Source: Xylophilus ampelinus (GTDB taxonomy: Bacteria; Pseudomonadota; Gammaproteobacteria; Burkholderiales; Burkholderiaceae_C). From it: 64,000 nucleotides of DNA. Position 1 is the stretch's first letter, and every line of letters begins with the position of its first letter. A program made the position numbers and the translations under genes. The notes below the pieces were generated by a model. That model made no database searches. It was not told where the DNA came from and saw nothing but the letters and a program-made list of their open reading frames with translations. Location of the stretch: positions 86,108 through 150,107 of the forward strand of contig NZ_QJTC01000006.1 of NCBI RefSeq assembly GCF_003217575.1, read 5' to 3'. This document shows, in pieces, positions 39,852 through 49,100 of this stretch.

Positions 39852-41048
39852 CTACGCCAGCAGCGCCTGCAGCCGCGCCGCCGCTTCCTGCAGATGCGCC
39901 ATCGAGCTGGCGGTGGAGAAGCGGATGTGCTGCGCGGTGCCGGCGCTGCCGAAGTCGCGGCCCGGCGTGACCGCGATGCCCGCGTGGTCCATCAGGGCGA
40001 AGGCCAGCTCCCAGCTGTCGGCCACGCCCAGGCGCTTGCAGGCATCGGTGCAGTCGGCCCAGGCGTAGAAGGCGCCGTCGGGCATCACCGCCACCGGCAG
40101 GCCGGCGGCGGCCAGCGCCGGGATGAAGAAATCGCGGCGCGCCTTGAATTCGGCCCGGCGGCGTTCGTACTCGGCGATGCTGTCGGGCTCGAAGCAGGCG
40201 AGCGCCGCATGCTGGGCCACGGCGCTGGCGCAGATGAAGAGGTTCTGGGCCAGCCGCTCCACCACCGGCACCAGCGCATCCGGCACCACCAGCCAACCGA
40301 GCCGCCAGCCGGTCATGTGGAAGTACTTGCTGAAGCTGTTGATGCTGACGATGTCGTCGCCCAGCGCCAGGGCCGACTGGCCGAAGGTGGCGTCGTAGCT
40401 CAGGCCCAGGTAGATCTCGTCGACGATGGTGACGCCGTCGCGGGCCTGCACCGCTGCATGGATGCGGCGCAGCTCGTCGGGGTGGATCGAGGTGCCGGTG
40501 GGGTTGGAGGGCGAGGCCAGCAGCACGCCGCGGCTGCGCCCCGTCCACGCGGCCTCGACCTGCGCGGCGTTGAGCTGGAACCGGTCCGCGGCGGTTGTCG
40601 GCACCATCACCGCCGTGCCTTCGGCGACGCTCACGAAATGCCGGTTGCACGGGTAGCTGGGATCGGGCATCAGCACCTCGTCGCCGACATCCACCAGCGC
40701 CAGGCAGGCGAGCTGCAGGGCGGCCGAGGCGCCGGCCGTCACGGCGATGCGGCGTGCCGGTACCTCGATGCCGAAGCGCTCGGCGTACCAGTGCGATATG
40801 CGCTCACGCAGCGCGGGCAGGCCCATCGCCGGGGTGTACTGGGTCGTGCCGGCCTGCACCGCACGGGCGGCCGCTTCCCGCACCCGCGGCGGCGCGGTGA
40901 AGTCCGGCTCGCCGATGTTGAGGAAGATCATCGGCTGCGCGCTGTCGGCCACGGCGCGGGCGCGCTCCACCGCGGCCTTGGCCACTTCCATCACGTAGAA
41001 GGGCTCGATCTTCTCGGCGCGGCGGGCGATTCGCAGCGGCCCGCTCAT
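39852..41048 (-). CDS. Class I/II pyridoxal-phosphate aminotransferase
   Basis: Fold-type I aminotransferase of 398 residues. [11 protein letters not shown] is the N-terminal signature; [27 protein letters not shown] and [10 protein letters not shown] surround the cofactor; the Schiff-base lysine is in [29 protein letters not shown] is the C-terminal Arg region that binds the carboxylate. Substrate is not predictable; aspartate-type activity is likely. The ATG overlaps the nusB stop (ATGA), so it belongs to the rib-nusB operon. Confidence 0.93.
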   Translation of the reverse strand: MSGPLRIARRAEKIEPFYVMEVAKAAVERARAVADSAQPMIFLNIGEPDFTAPPRVREAAARAVQAGTTQYTPAMGLPALRERISHWYAERFGIEVPARRIAVTAGASAALQLACLALVDVGDEVLMPDPSYPCNRHFVSVAEGTAVMVPTTAADRFQLNAAQVEAAWTGRSRGVLLASPSNPTGTSIHPDELRRIHAAVQARDGVTIVDEIYLGLSYDATFGQSALALGDDIVSINSFSKYFHMTGWRLGWLVVPDALVPVVERLAQNLFICASAVAQHAALACFEPDSIAEYERRRAEFKARRDFFIPALAAAGLPVAVMPDGAFYAWADCTDACKRLGVADSWELAFALMDHAGIAVTPGRDFGSAGTAQHIRFSTASSMAHLQEAAARLQALLA

Positions 41049-41602
41049 GCGGAGGCGGTACCGCCGTTGCGCGAACGATCGGCCGCGACCTCGGCGGCGC
41101 GCAGGGACGGCGCCAGGCCGTTCAGCACGCCGTTGACGTACCTGTGGCCGTCGGTGCCGCCGAACTCTTTGGCCAGCTCGATGCACTCGTTGATCACCAC
41201 CCGCCACGGCACGTCGAGGCAGTTGCGGAACTCGTAGACACCGATCCACATCACCGCGTGCTCGATCGGCGACAGCTCGGTCAGCTTGCGGTCGAGCAGC
41301 GGCTCGATCAGGCCGTTCTGCAGGTCCACGTCGGCGATGCAGCCGTGCAGTAGGGCGTCGTAGTGCACCGCGTCGGCCTTGTGGAAGCCCGACAGGTCGC
41401 GGGTGAAGTGGTCGATCGCGGCGGGTTCGTTGTGGCCCACCAGGTATTGGTAGAGGGCCTGCAGCGCGAACTCGCGCGACCGGCTGCGCGGCGGCTTGGC
41501 GGACGCCTTGCGGGCGCCGGTGCTGGTGGTGCCGAGCTTCTTGGTCGGCGCAGCGGGGGCCGCAGTGGCATCGACGGCGGGGATGGCTTTTTCTTCGGTC
41601 AT
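41045..41602 (-). CDS. nusB: Transcription antitermination factor NusB
   Basis: RNA-binding protein of 185 residues for rRNA antitermination with NusE. The core begins at [17 protein letters not shown] and includes [24 protein letters not shown] and [25 protein letters not shown], which are diagnostic. A 40-residue Ala/Lys-rich N-terminal extension precedes it, common in this group. Its ATG overlaps the ribH stop by four bases. Confidence 0.97.
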   Translation of the reverse strand: MTEEKAIPAVDATAAPAAPTKKLGTTSTGARKASAKPPRSRSREFALQALYQYLVGHNEPAAIDHFTRDLSGFHKADAVHYDALLHGCIADVDLQNGLIEPLLDRKLTELSPIEHAVMWIGVYEFRNCLDVPWRVVINECIELAKEFGGTDGHRYVNGVLNGLAPSLRAAEVAADRSRNGGTASA

Positions 41603-42063
41603 GTCAGTGTGTCCAGCAGGTTCGCCATCTCGACGGCGACCCGCGCCGCATCGCGACCCTTTTCGGTCTGGCGCGCCACGGCCTGTTCGAAGTTTTCGGT
41701 GGTGAGGATCGCATTGGCGATCGGCAGGCGGTGGTCCAGCGACACGCGGGTCACACCCGCGCCCGATTCGTTGGCCACCAGTTCGAAGTGGTAGGTCTCG
41801 CCGCGGATGATGCAGCCCAGCGCGACCAGCGCGTCGTGCCGGCCGGCGGCGGCCATCGCCTGCAGGGCCAGCGGTACTTCGAGCGCGCCCGGTACCAGGA
41901 CGTGCTCGATGTTCTTCTCGGCCACGCCCAGCGCGACCAGCTCGGCCCGGCACGCCGCGGCCAGCGCATCGGTGATGCCGGCGTTGAAGCGGGCCTGCAC
42001 GATGCCGATCGAAAGCTTGCGGCCGTCGGCATGCGCACCCCGGCCTTTGTCTGCACCCAACAT
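41599..42063 (-). CDS. ribH: 6,7-dimethyl-8-ribityllumazine synthase
   Basis: Penultimate enzyme of riboflavin synthesis; 154 residues. [44 protein letters not shown] (His at the active site) and [16 protein letters not shown] are all canonical. It condenses 5-amino-6-ribitylaminouracil with 3,4-dihydroxy-2-butanone 4-phosphate, the product of the neighbouring ribBX. There are five bases to the ribBX stop. Confidence 0.98.
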   Translation of the reverse strand: MLGADKGRGAHADGRKLSIGIVQARFNAGITDALAAACRAELVALGVAEKNIEHVLVPGALEVPLALQAMAAAGRHDALVALGCIIRGETYHFELVANESGAGVTRVSLDHRLPIANAILTTENFEQAVARQTEKGRDAARVAVEMANLLDTLT

Positions 42064-42068
42064 CTTGT

Positions 42069-43187
42069 TCAGTCCTTCTGGAGATAACCGACCAGCTCCA
42101 GGCCGTAGCCCGTCATGCTGGGCATGCGGCGCGGCGCGCCGAGCAAATTCATCCGGCGCACGCCGCATTCGCGCAGTATTTGCGCGCCGATGCCGTAGGC
42201 GCGCAGGTCCATGCGGCCGCGCTCGGGTGCCTGGGCGGCGCGGGCGGTGCCCTCGAACTGCGCGAGCAGGTCGGCCGCGCTTTCGCCGCAGTTCAGCAGC
42301 ACCACCACGCCGCGGCCTTCGGCGGCTACATGGCGCAGGCTGGCGTCGAGCGTCCAGCTGTGCATGTTGCGGTCGACCTCCAGCGCGTCGAGTACCGACA
42401 GCGGCTCGTGCACCCGGGCCGGTACCACGTCGTCGGGCGACCATTCGCCGCGCACCAGGGCCAGATGCACGCCCCGGCTCGGCCTGTCGCGAAACGCATT
42501 GGCGGTGAAAGGTCCCGCCGTGGTGGTGAGCGTGCGGCTGCCGATCTTTTCGACCAGCGAGTCGTGGCGGCTGCGGTGTTCGATCAGGTCGGCGATGGTG
42601 CCGATCTTCAGCCCGTGCTGCGCCGCGAAGATCTGCAGGTCGGGCAGGCGCGCCATCGTGCCGTTGTCGTTCATCACCTCGCAGATGACCGATGCGGGGC
42701 TGCAACCGGCCATCGCGGCCAGGTCGCAGCCGGCCTCGGTATGGCCGGCACGCATCAGCACGCCGCCGTCGACCGCCTGCAGCGGAAAGATGTGGCCGGG
42801 CTGCACCAGGTCGCTGGCCTGCGCATCGCGCGCCACCGCGGCTTGCACCGTGCGGGCCCGGTCGGCAGCGGAGATGCCGGTGGTCACCCCCTCGGCCGCC
42901 TCGATCGACACGGTGAAGGCAGTCCCGTGTTTGGTGCCGTTGCGCGCCACCATCGGCGCCAGCTGCAGCCGCTCGCATATGTCGCGTGAGAGCGTCAGGC
43001 AGATCAGCCCGCGCGCATGCCGGGCCATGAAGTTGATCGATTCGGCGCTGACATGATCGGCCGCGATGACGAGGTCGCCCTCGTTCTCGCGGTCTTCCTC
43101 GTCCACCAGGATGACGATGCGGCCGGCGCGCAGCTCGGCGACGATCTCCTCTACGGGCGAGACGGAAACGGGGTGCAGGGCACTCAT
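42069..43187 (-). CDS. ribB: 3,4-dihydroxy-2-butanone-4-phosphate synthase with degenerate GTP cyclohydrolase II domain (RibBX type)
   Basis: A 372-residue two-domain protein. The N-terminal domain is an intact Rib[32 protein letters not shown] and [12 protein letters not shown] with the metal and catalytic residues. The C-terminal ~165 residues keep the GTP cyclohydrolase II fold ([12 protein letters not shown]... [19 protein letters not shown]) but lack the zinc cysteines of the usual SECLTGDVFGSLRCDC segment, where [19 protein letters not shown] stands instead. Such RibBX proteins are known in proteobacteria and rely on a separate RibA. It overlaps the ribE stop by four bases. Confidence 0.92.
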   Translation of the reverse strand: MSALHPVSVSPVEEIVAELRAGRIVILVDEEDRENEGDLVIAADHVSAESINFMARHARGLICLTLSRDICERLQLAPMVARNGTKHGTAFTVSIEAAEGVTTGISAADRARTVQAAVARDAQASDLVQPGHIFPLQAVDGGVLMRAGHTEAGCDLAAMAGCSPASVICEVMNDNGTMARLPDLQIFAAQHGLKIGTIADLIEHRSRHDSLVEKIGSRTLTTTAGPFTANAFRDRPSRGVHLALVRGEWSPDDVVPARVHEPLSVLDALEVDRNMHSWTLDASLRHVAAEGRGVVVLLNCGESAADLLAQFEGTARAAQAPERGRMDLRAYGIGAQILRECGVRRMNLLGAPRRMPSMTGYGLELVGYLQKD

Positions 43188-43921
43188 GCGGGAGACAGGC
43201 CCGGGGCCTGGAGGCAAGTAGAAGGTGAAGGAGCGGCGGCCGCGAGCCCCGATGTCACAGCGACCACAGGAACCGCGGCGGGCAGTGCGGCCACCGATAG
43301 CATGCGCTCCACATAGCGCGCTACCGTGTCGATCTCGAGGTTGACCGCGCTGCCGGCCCGCAGCGCGTGCAGGGCCGTATTCTGTACCGTGTGCGGGATC
43401 AGGTTGATGTGCACCACGGCTGTGCCGTCGGCCACGTCGTCCACCCGGTTGACGGTAAGACTCACCCCGTTGACCGCGATCGAGCCCTTGTAGGCCAGGT
43501 AGCGCGCCAGGAGCGCCGGCGCCTCGATCTGCAGATCGTGGCTTTCGCCGACGGGCGCGAAACGCAGCACCGTGCCGATCCCGTCCACATGCCCCGACAC
43601 GATGTGGCCGCCGAGGCGGTCGTGGGCGCGCAGCGCTTTTTCGAGGTTGATCGGCATGCCGACGCCGTCGAGCCCCGCCGTCTTGTCGAGCGATTCCGCC
43701 GAGATGTCGATCGTGAACCGGCCCGCCGCAGTATCGAAGCCGGTGACCGTCATGCAGGCGCCGTTCAGCGCGATGCTGTCGCCGAGCCCCACGTCGTCCA
43801 GGTAGCCCGGCGGGGCTTCCAGCGTCAGACGCTTGCCGAACTGCTGTCGCGGCTGCGACGCGCTGCCCAGGTCTTCCACGGCGCCTATGCGCCCCACGCC
43901 AGTGATGATTCCGGTGAACAT
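43184..43921 (-). CDS. ribE: Riboflavin synthase, alpha subunit type
   Basis: Last enzyme of the pathway, a dismutase of two lumazine molecules; 245 residues. Both tandem lumazine-binding repeats are present: [12 protein letters not shown]...[13 protein letters not shown] and [14 protein letters not shown]...[13 protein letters not shown]. The C-terminus carries about 30 extra Ala/Pro/Ser-rich residues. The start at 43921 gives the universal MFTGI. The gap of 75 bases to the ribD stop is the widest in the operon. Confidence 0.97.
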   Translation of the reverse strand: MFTGIITGVGRIGAVEDLGSASQPRQQFGKRLTLEAPPGYLDDVGLGDSIALNGACMTVTGFDTAAGRFTIDISAESLDKTAGLDGVGMPINLEKALRAHDRLGGHIVSGHVDGIGTVLRFAPVGESHDLQIEAPALLARYLAYKGSIAVNGVSLTVNRVDDVADGTAVVHINLIPHTVQNTALHALRAGSAVNLEIDTVARYVERMLSVAALPAAVPVVAVTSGLAAAAPSPSTCLQAPGLSPA

Positions 43922-43996
43922 CCGGATATTTTCGCAGGGATTGGGTATCTCTTCCGATGACAGGACGTCGGCACGCGCTGTGCGTGCCATATGGTT

Positions 43997-45103
43997 TCAA
44001 AAATTGTCTGTGCCTACCACGCGCGCCAAAATCCGAAGGTCTTCTCCAATCAGGTCGACCGACCGGAACGCAAGTTGCGTTGCCTGTGTCAGATCGGCCA
44101 GAGGACCAAAGGCGGCCAAGGGCCTGCCTTCGCCCACCAGTTTCGGTGCTACATAGACGAGGAATTCGTCTACGAGGGCTTCGTGAACCAATGATCCATT
44201 TAGTTTTGCGCCCGCCTCTACGTGGATGTCGTTGATGCCACGCGATGCCAGGTGCTGCAACATGGCGGCGAGGTCGACTTTTCCGCGACGGTCCGGCATC
44301 AAGGTGACGGTAGCTCCGCGCCGTTCCAGCGCTATTCTGGAAGCGGCGTCGGCTGTGGCCGCATAGATCCAAACACTGCGGTTTTGGACGCCAAACAATG
44401 TTGCAGCCACGGGCGTTTCCAGCCGGCTGTCCACAATCACCAGAACAGGCTGGCGGGTGGACGGCTCCAACCGAACATCCAAGCATGGATCGTCAGCGTG
44501 CACCGTTCCCACGCCGGTGATCACCGCGCATGCCTGCGCGCGCCAGGTATGGACATCGGCACGGGCCGCCTGGGCCGTAATCCACTGGCTGCTACCATTG
44601 CATAGTGCAGTAGTACCATCCAGAGAAATAGCGGTCTTCAACCGCACCCAGGGACGTAAACGTTTCAGCCGGCTAATAAGTCCCAGGTTCAGTTGCCGTG
44701 CTTCGCGAGCACCGACACCTACCTGAACCTCGACGCCTGCAGCTCGTAGTCTTGCAATACCGTGGCCTGCCAGCGAAGGCTCAGGATGCTCGAGTGATAC
44801 AACCACCCGCTTGACGCCGGCGCCAACCAATGCACCGCAGACCTCATCGGATTCTGGTTCCACCAAGATATAAGCGGTAGCACCCAAAGCAGAGCCCGCA
44901 ATGCCTAGGCATTCATTCAGTGCCTGGATTTCGGCAGAGGACCGATCCATAAAACCTGTCGAGCCAGTTCCCGCAACGGTGCCGTTCTTCGCCACGACCA
45001 CGCACCCATTTCGCGCGCGACCGCTGCCGGGCCAGGGGGAAGCGGCAGCAAGCGAGAGCGCTTGGACCAGTGCCTGCGGCGCTGTATTATAAATTGCTGG
45101 CAT
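43997..45103 (-). CDS. ribD: RibD with degenerate deaminase domain and intact reductase domain
   Basis: Homologue of the bifunctional pyrimidine deaminase/reductase, 368 residues, in the standard first position of the operon. The C-terminal reductase domain is well kept: VRLKTAISLDGTTAL, SSQWITAQAARADVHTWRA, GVGTVHADDP and VEAGAKLNGSLVHEALVDEFL. The N-terminal deaminase fold is recognisable (NGCVVVAKNGTVAGTG, ATAYILVEP) but its zinc site is gone: the His-Ala-Glu is Ser-Ala-Glu (RSSAEIQAL) and the PCSHHGRTPPC loop is replaced by PESDEVC. Deamination should therefore not occur. Base composition is visibly more AT-rich than ribE or ribBX. Its start lies inside the upstream pseudopilin gene. Confidence 0.9.
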   Translation of the reverse strand: MPAIYNTAPQALVQALSLAAASPWPGSGRARNGCVVVAKNGTVAGTGSTGFMDRSSAEIQALNECLGIAGSALGATAYILVEPESDEVCGALVGAGVKRVVVSLEHPEPSLAGHGIARLRAAGVEVQVGVGAREARQLNLGLISRLKRLRPWVRLKTAISLDGTTALCNGSSQWITAQAARADVHTWRAQACAVITGVGTVHADDPCLDVRLEPSTRQPVLVIVDSRLETPVAATLFGVQNRSVWIYAATADAASRIALERRGATVTLMPDRRGKVDLAAMLQHLASRGINDIHVEAGAKLNGSLVHEALVDEFLVYVAPKLVGEGRPLAAFGPLADLTQATQLAFRSVDLIGEDLRILARVVGTDNF

Positions 45104-45680
45104 TGCACAGAGCGTCGTTAGCAACAGTAGGCGTGCATACCCTGGCTCTGCCCGTGACTGCAACGATAAGGAATCGCTTCTGTCGAGGAGAGGTATCGTC
45201 CGTTCTTGAAAACTGGATCGACAGGTTGTAGACGGATCCCGCTCCTCGATTGGCGGCATAACCCGAACCGTCGAACATGAGATAAGGTCCGCCTGGAGTG
45301 CCAGCTGCCGCATTGTTAGTGCCCACCGGCGTGGCGAAATAGCTGGGTAAGAGCGCATCGCGCTGAGCGATGACGTCATCGCCGAGGCTAAACGTGCCGT
45401 CCTTATTGTTATCGGCGAAGACCTTCCAACCCGATGCCCATGAGTTTTCCGAAAAGGGAACCACTAGAACCTTGAGATTGCGCTTCATTGCTTCCGAACG
45501 TGCCATGGTGACTGCCGATAAAAGCGAGTTCGCTGCACTGCTTAGTTCCGAATTGCGCTGGTAAGCGACAAAGCTGGGCACCGCCACCAGGCCCAAGATC
45601 GCCACGATAGCAAGCGCCACCATTACCTCAATCAGTGTGAGGCCCGCCGGGCGATGGGGCCGGATAGTTAAGGCCAGCAT
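45087..45680 (-). CDS. GspH/FimT-type minor pseudopilin
   Basis: A 197-residue prepilin of the type IV pilus minor-pilin set. The cleavage motif and hydrophobic helix are HRPAGLTLIEVMVALAIVAILGLVAVPSF, with Gly before Leu-Thr-Leu-Ile-Glu (PilD cleavage). The C-terminal domain has the GspH layout (MARSEAMKRN; ...GSGYAANRGAGSV...). Two cysteines near the end could form a disulfide loop. It overlaps the upstream pilE gene by 13 bases and ribD by 17 bases. Confidence 0.9.
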   Translation of the reverse strand: MLALTIRPHRPAGLTLIEVMVALAIVAILGLVAVPSFVAYQRNSELSSAANSLLSAVTMARSEAMKRNLKVLVVPFSENSWASGWKVFADNNKDGTFSLGDDVIAQRDALLPSYFATPVGTNNAAAGTPGGPYLMFDGSGYAANRGAGSVYNLSIQFSRTDDTSPRQKRFLIVAVTGRARVCTPTVANDALCNASNL

Positions 45681-46144
45681 ATTTTCTTGTCCGTAAAGCC
45701 GGCATTCAAGATGCAATCCTTGATGCCAGTGCTTGTAAGATTTATTTCGGTTAATTTGGGATCAGGTGTGTTGGGCCTTGCTATCAGCTTGATGCAAACG
45801 GTGGCATCCGGTTGATTGCCATTACTGTCGACCGGGCAGACATTTGCCGTAAGAGAATATGCCGGGTTGGTCGGGCTGTCACCGGAATACACTTTGAAAG
45901 TCGCGCCGGCTACAGCTGCTGCGGCTGCAGTTGAAAATACCATGTATGTATTGCGCTGGGTCATGTATCGCTCCTGTTGCTGCATAAGCTCTACCAGTGC
46001 AGAACGTGCCTGCGCGCGCCGGCCTTTGCGCACCGACTCCGCATAGGATGGATAGGCAATACTGGCGAGGATGGCGATGATTGCTACAACAATCATCACT
46101 TCGATCAATGTGAAACCACGGGAAGATTCTCGGTGGTAAGCCAT
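45668..46144 (-). CDS. pilE: PilE-type minor pilin
   Basis: A 158-residue prepilin. A short basic leader ends at Gly before FTLIEVMIVVAIIAILASIAYPSY, the classic type IV pilin N-terminus with Glu5. It continues with RRAQARSALVELMQQQERYMTQRNTY, typical of PilE next to PilY1. Three cysteines lie in the C-terminal half. It follows pilY1 by six bases. Confidence 0.93.
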   Translation of the reverse strand: MAYHRESSRGFTLIEVMIVVAIIAILASIAYPSYAESVRKGRRAQARSALVELMQQQERYMTQRNTYMVFSTAAAAAVAGATFKVYSGDSPTNPAYSLTANVCPVDSNGNQPDATVCIKLIARPNTPDPKLTEINLTSTGIKDCILNAGFTDKKICWP

Positions 46145-46150
46145 GGCGAT

Positions 46151-49100
46151 TTATTTCAGGTTCTGGTAGTTGTTGATTTGACGCCAGCTGAGGCGTCCGA
46201 CGGTTATATCCATTTTCATGTCTCCTCCCCCCATGATTCCCAATGATCCATTTCCGTTGGCATGGGCGGCCACGGTACGCGTTTGCCTGCCCGTGTTGTC
46301 TTTTTGCGTCAAACCGGAGGTGGAATTAGAGGAATTAGAGGAATTAGGAATAATTTGCAGCGTAGGTGTGCCCAGCAAGCCAACAGTAGAGCGAGTATAA
46401 CTGCCATTGCCTTTGTCTATGTTGACACTCCAAAGTTTGCCGCTCCCTTCATCCGCCCCACAGGTGTTCTGGCTGCCTACTGCACTCGGAATTAAACTTC
46501 CAAACACGAAGTTGTCGCCAAACACCAGGCCATCGCTGGCCTGACGCTCACCTGTCGTCGGAAAATCGAAATAGAAACCTGCACGCCTAGCGGTATCGCC
46601 GTCGCTAGCCGGCCGCCCCCACCGGAAAGCCGAAACGTTGACGGTTTTACCTAACGTATCCACAACGCCGACCTGCAGGCGACCGCGACCCGCTATAGCA
46701 CTTGTCGTGTTGTCCACGGTGTTGCTACTGGGGTCGTCTAAGACCGCATAAACTGATTGTTGGGCTGCCGAAGATCGATCGCTGAATTCCAGATACTTTC
46801 CTGTGCCGAATGCGACGTAGGTGATGTCATCGCCCTCACCAGAAAACAGCCGTGGTGCCACGGTTATCGGCTGTGTGAGACCTGAAGCATCTGTAGCAAT
46901 AAAGAGCGGAATTGGCGTATTGACCGATGCAGCATTTTTTACATAGGCGGAGAGTTTCGACATTGTCCAGTCGGAACTGCCCTGAAGATTGAGTTTCTTA
47001 AAGTTCAGCTTCCAAAGATTGCCTAGAAGATCACCCATGAAAATCGACGAAACTGCGCCGAATCGATCCAACACCGGACTGAAATTCAAAAGCCCCGGTG
47101 CAGTCGTCGTCCACTGGGTGGAGGAGGGTATCGGCAAGCTGATTTTGAAGTAATTGGAGTTCAGGGCCCACGCGGTGCCGACCGGCTTGCTGATATCCAA
47201 CAAAAACAGCGCGGGTGCACCAGTGGCATTGGCGAGATTCGTACCATCGGCGAGCGAATTGTTAACTCCGCTTGCAACTGCTGCAAAGTACTTGTAGACA
47301 GGCGTGCTTGCGATCGCATTAGTCTGGAGTTTGAGGATCTGCGGCTTGCCGACAACATAGCCCATATCAGGATCATTCAAACCCGTGAATTCCCACATTA
47401 CATTGGCAGTGGAGAACGCCGATGGGTTCGTGACATCCAGCGCGAACACCCCCCGCCCGCCTGCACCGGTACTGCCTACGAGTATCGTTTTAAAGTCGGA
47501 TGCAGCGCCTGCGGAGCCCACTTGCGCCTCGGCAACAACAGAGCTTCCATCGACATAGCTTTGATGATTCGCATTGTAGGTTTTGGAAGTCAAGGCTGCC
47601 AGCTTCGGACCCATCCAGCTCGGAATGTATGCAAAAAGCTCCTTACCCGAATCCGGCTGGTTGACGGTCGCATTGAAAGCATGCAGCATGCCGTCGTTCG
47701 CCCCTACAAAAACGGTTGGAACGCGGCTTTTGTTATTGTTGTAAAAATCGGCATAGCCCGGTGTCGCAATATTGGTGACTGGAGCGCCTGAATAAGAAAC
47801 GCCGGAGTTGATAATATCTCCCAAAATCCTTTTACGCACTCTGAAAGTGGTGGTCTCCAAGGATCGATCACCTCGCAAATACGCCAGCCGCTGATCGGCC
47901 AGCATATCGGGAGTCGAAAGCGGTGAGAGCTTGCCAAGGTCTACTTTCAACGAAGCCTCAATGGCCCCTACAGCAAAATTGGATGCTTGGCTTGCCGGCG
48001 CAGGACCCTTGTTGCCGACCACGATGTTGCGCGATGTTGCAGCACTAGCGCCGAGGGATAGCAGCCGCTCTGACGCCGACCAAGTGGCAGTTGAGGAGGT
48101 TGTGACCTTATTTTCGTCATTGAGCGTGATCTGGTACGCCTGCAAATCACCAGACCAGTCGGAGGAATCGAATGAGCCTTGGTAGGTGAAACCTCCATCG
48201 GTAGTCAAATTCTTGCCTTGGGATGCATTGCCGGCAATACTGCGCGCATTTTGCGCGGCTTGGCCGAAGATTGCATCGAAAGCGCTCAGAACACGCTTTG
48301 CATCGCTCTGCAGGTAATAAGAAGCCGCTTCTCCCGGTTGGTTTGGATTTTGCCAAACATTATTTTCATTGAGGCCATCTTGCTGCAGAAATGGATTGCC
48401 TTTGATGTTGTATGGAGCCGCATTGAGGTTGGAAGGATCTGCTTGGAAACCGCCATATTTGGCGGCCATGAAAAGTTGGTTGCTATAGCGACGATTGTTG
48501 CGGTTTGATGACTCGGCGTACTCGTTCACATCGAATGTGAAGGTTTTAACCCGTAAGCCGGGTCTTTGTTTGTCGGGCTGATCGGTCCACGAGGTACTGC
48601 GGATATCGTGGGTATGTGCCCAATAAGCGGCGCCCATGATCGCACTGGTTGCAGAAGCGCGCGGTACCGCATTGTTGGCGCCGTTCGGGTTGCCCGTGCT
48701 CTGCAGCGCCCCTTGGCCGTCGATATAGGATGAGGTGATGTTTCGTTCGAAATTTTGAACGACGGTTCGCCAATCCGTAGCACTTACAATATTCTTAGCA
48801 GGATTGGAGGCAGGAAATCGGTTGCCGTCGTGGGTATGTATATCTCCGATCACCACGATATTGCTCCGCAGGCAAGAATAATCACCTGCCGAGCTGCGAT
48901 CCTTGTATGGATCCAGATTGGAAGTGGTAGTTGTGCCTGTCCATTTGGTATAGGCAGGGAAACCGTCAAGATAGCTTTTACCTGTCGCTGTGCTCATATT
49001 CGCCCCGGCGACCGCGTCGGGACTAGGGTCCAGCCCTTGTAGATAACGCAGACTTTCGTAGTATAGCTCGCCGAGTGGGTCGTATATCTTGTAGCGCCCT

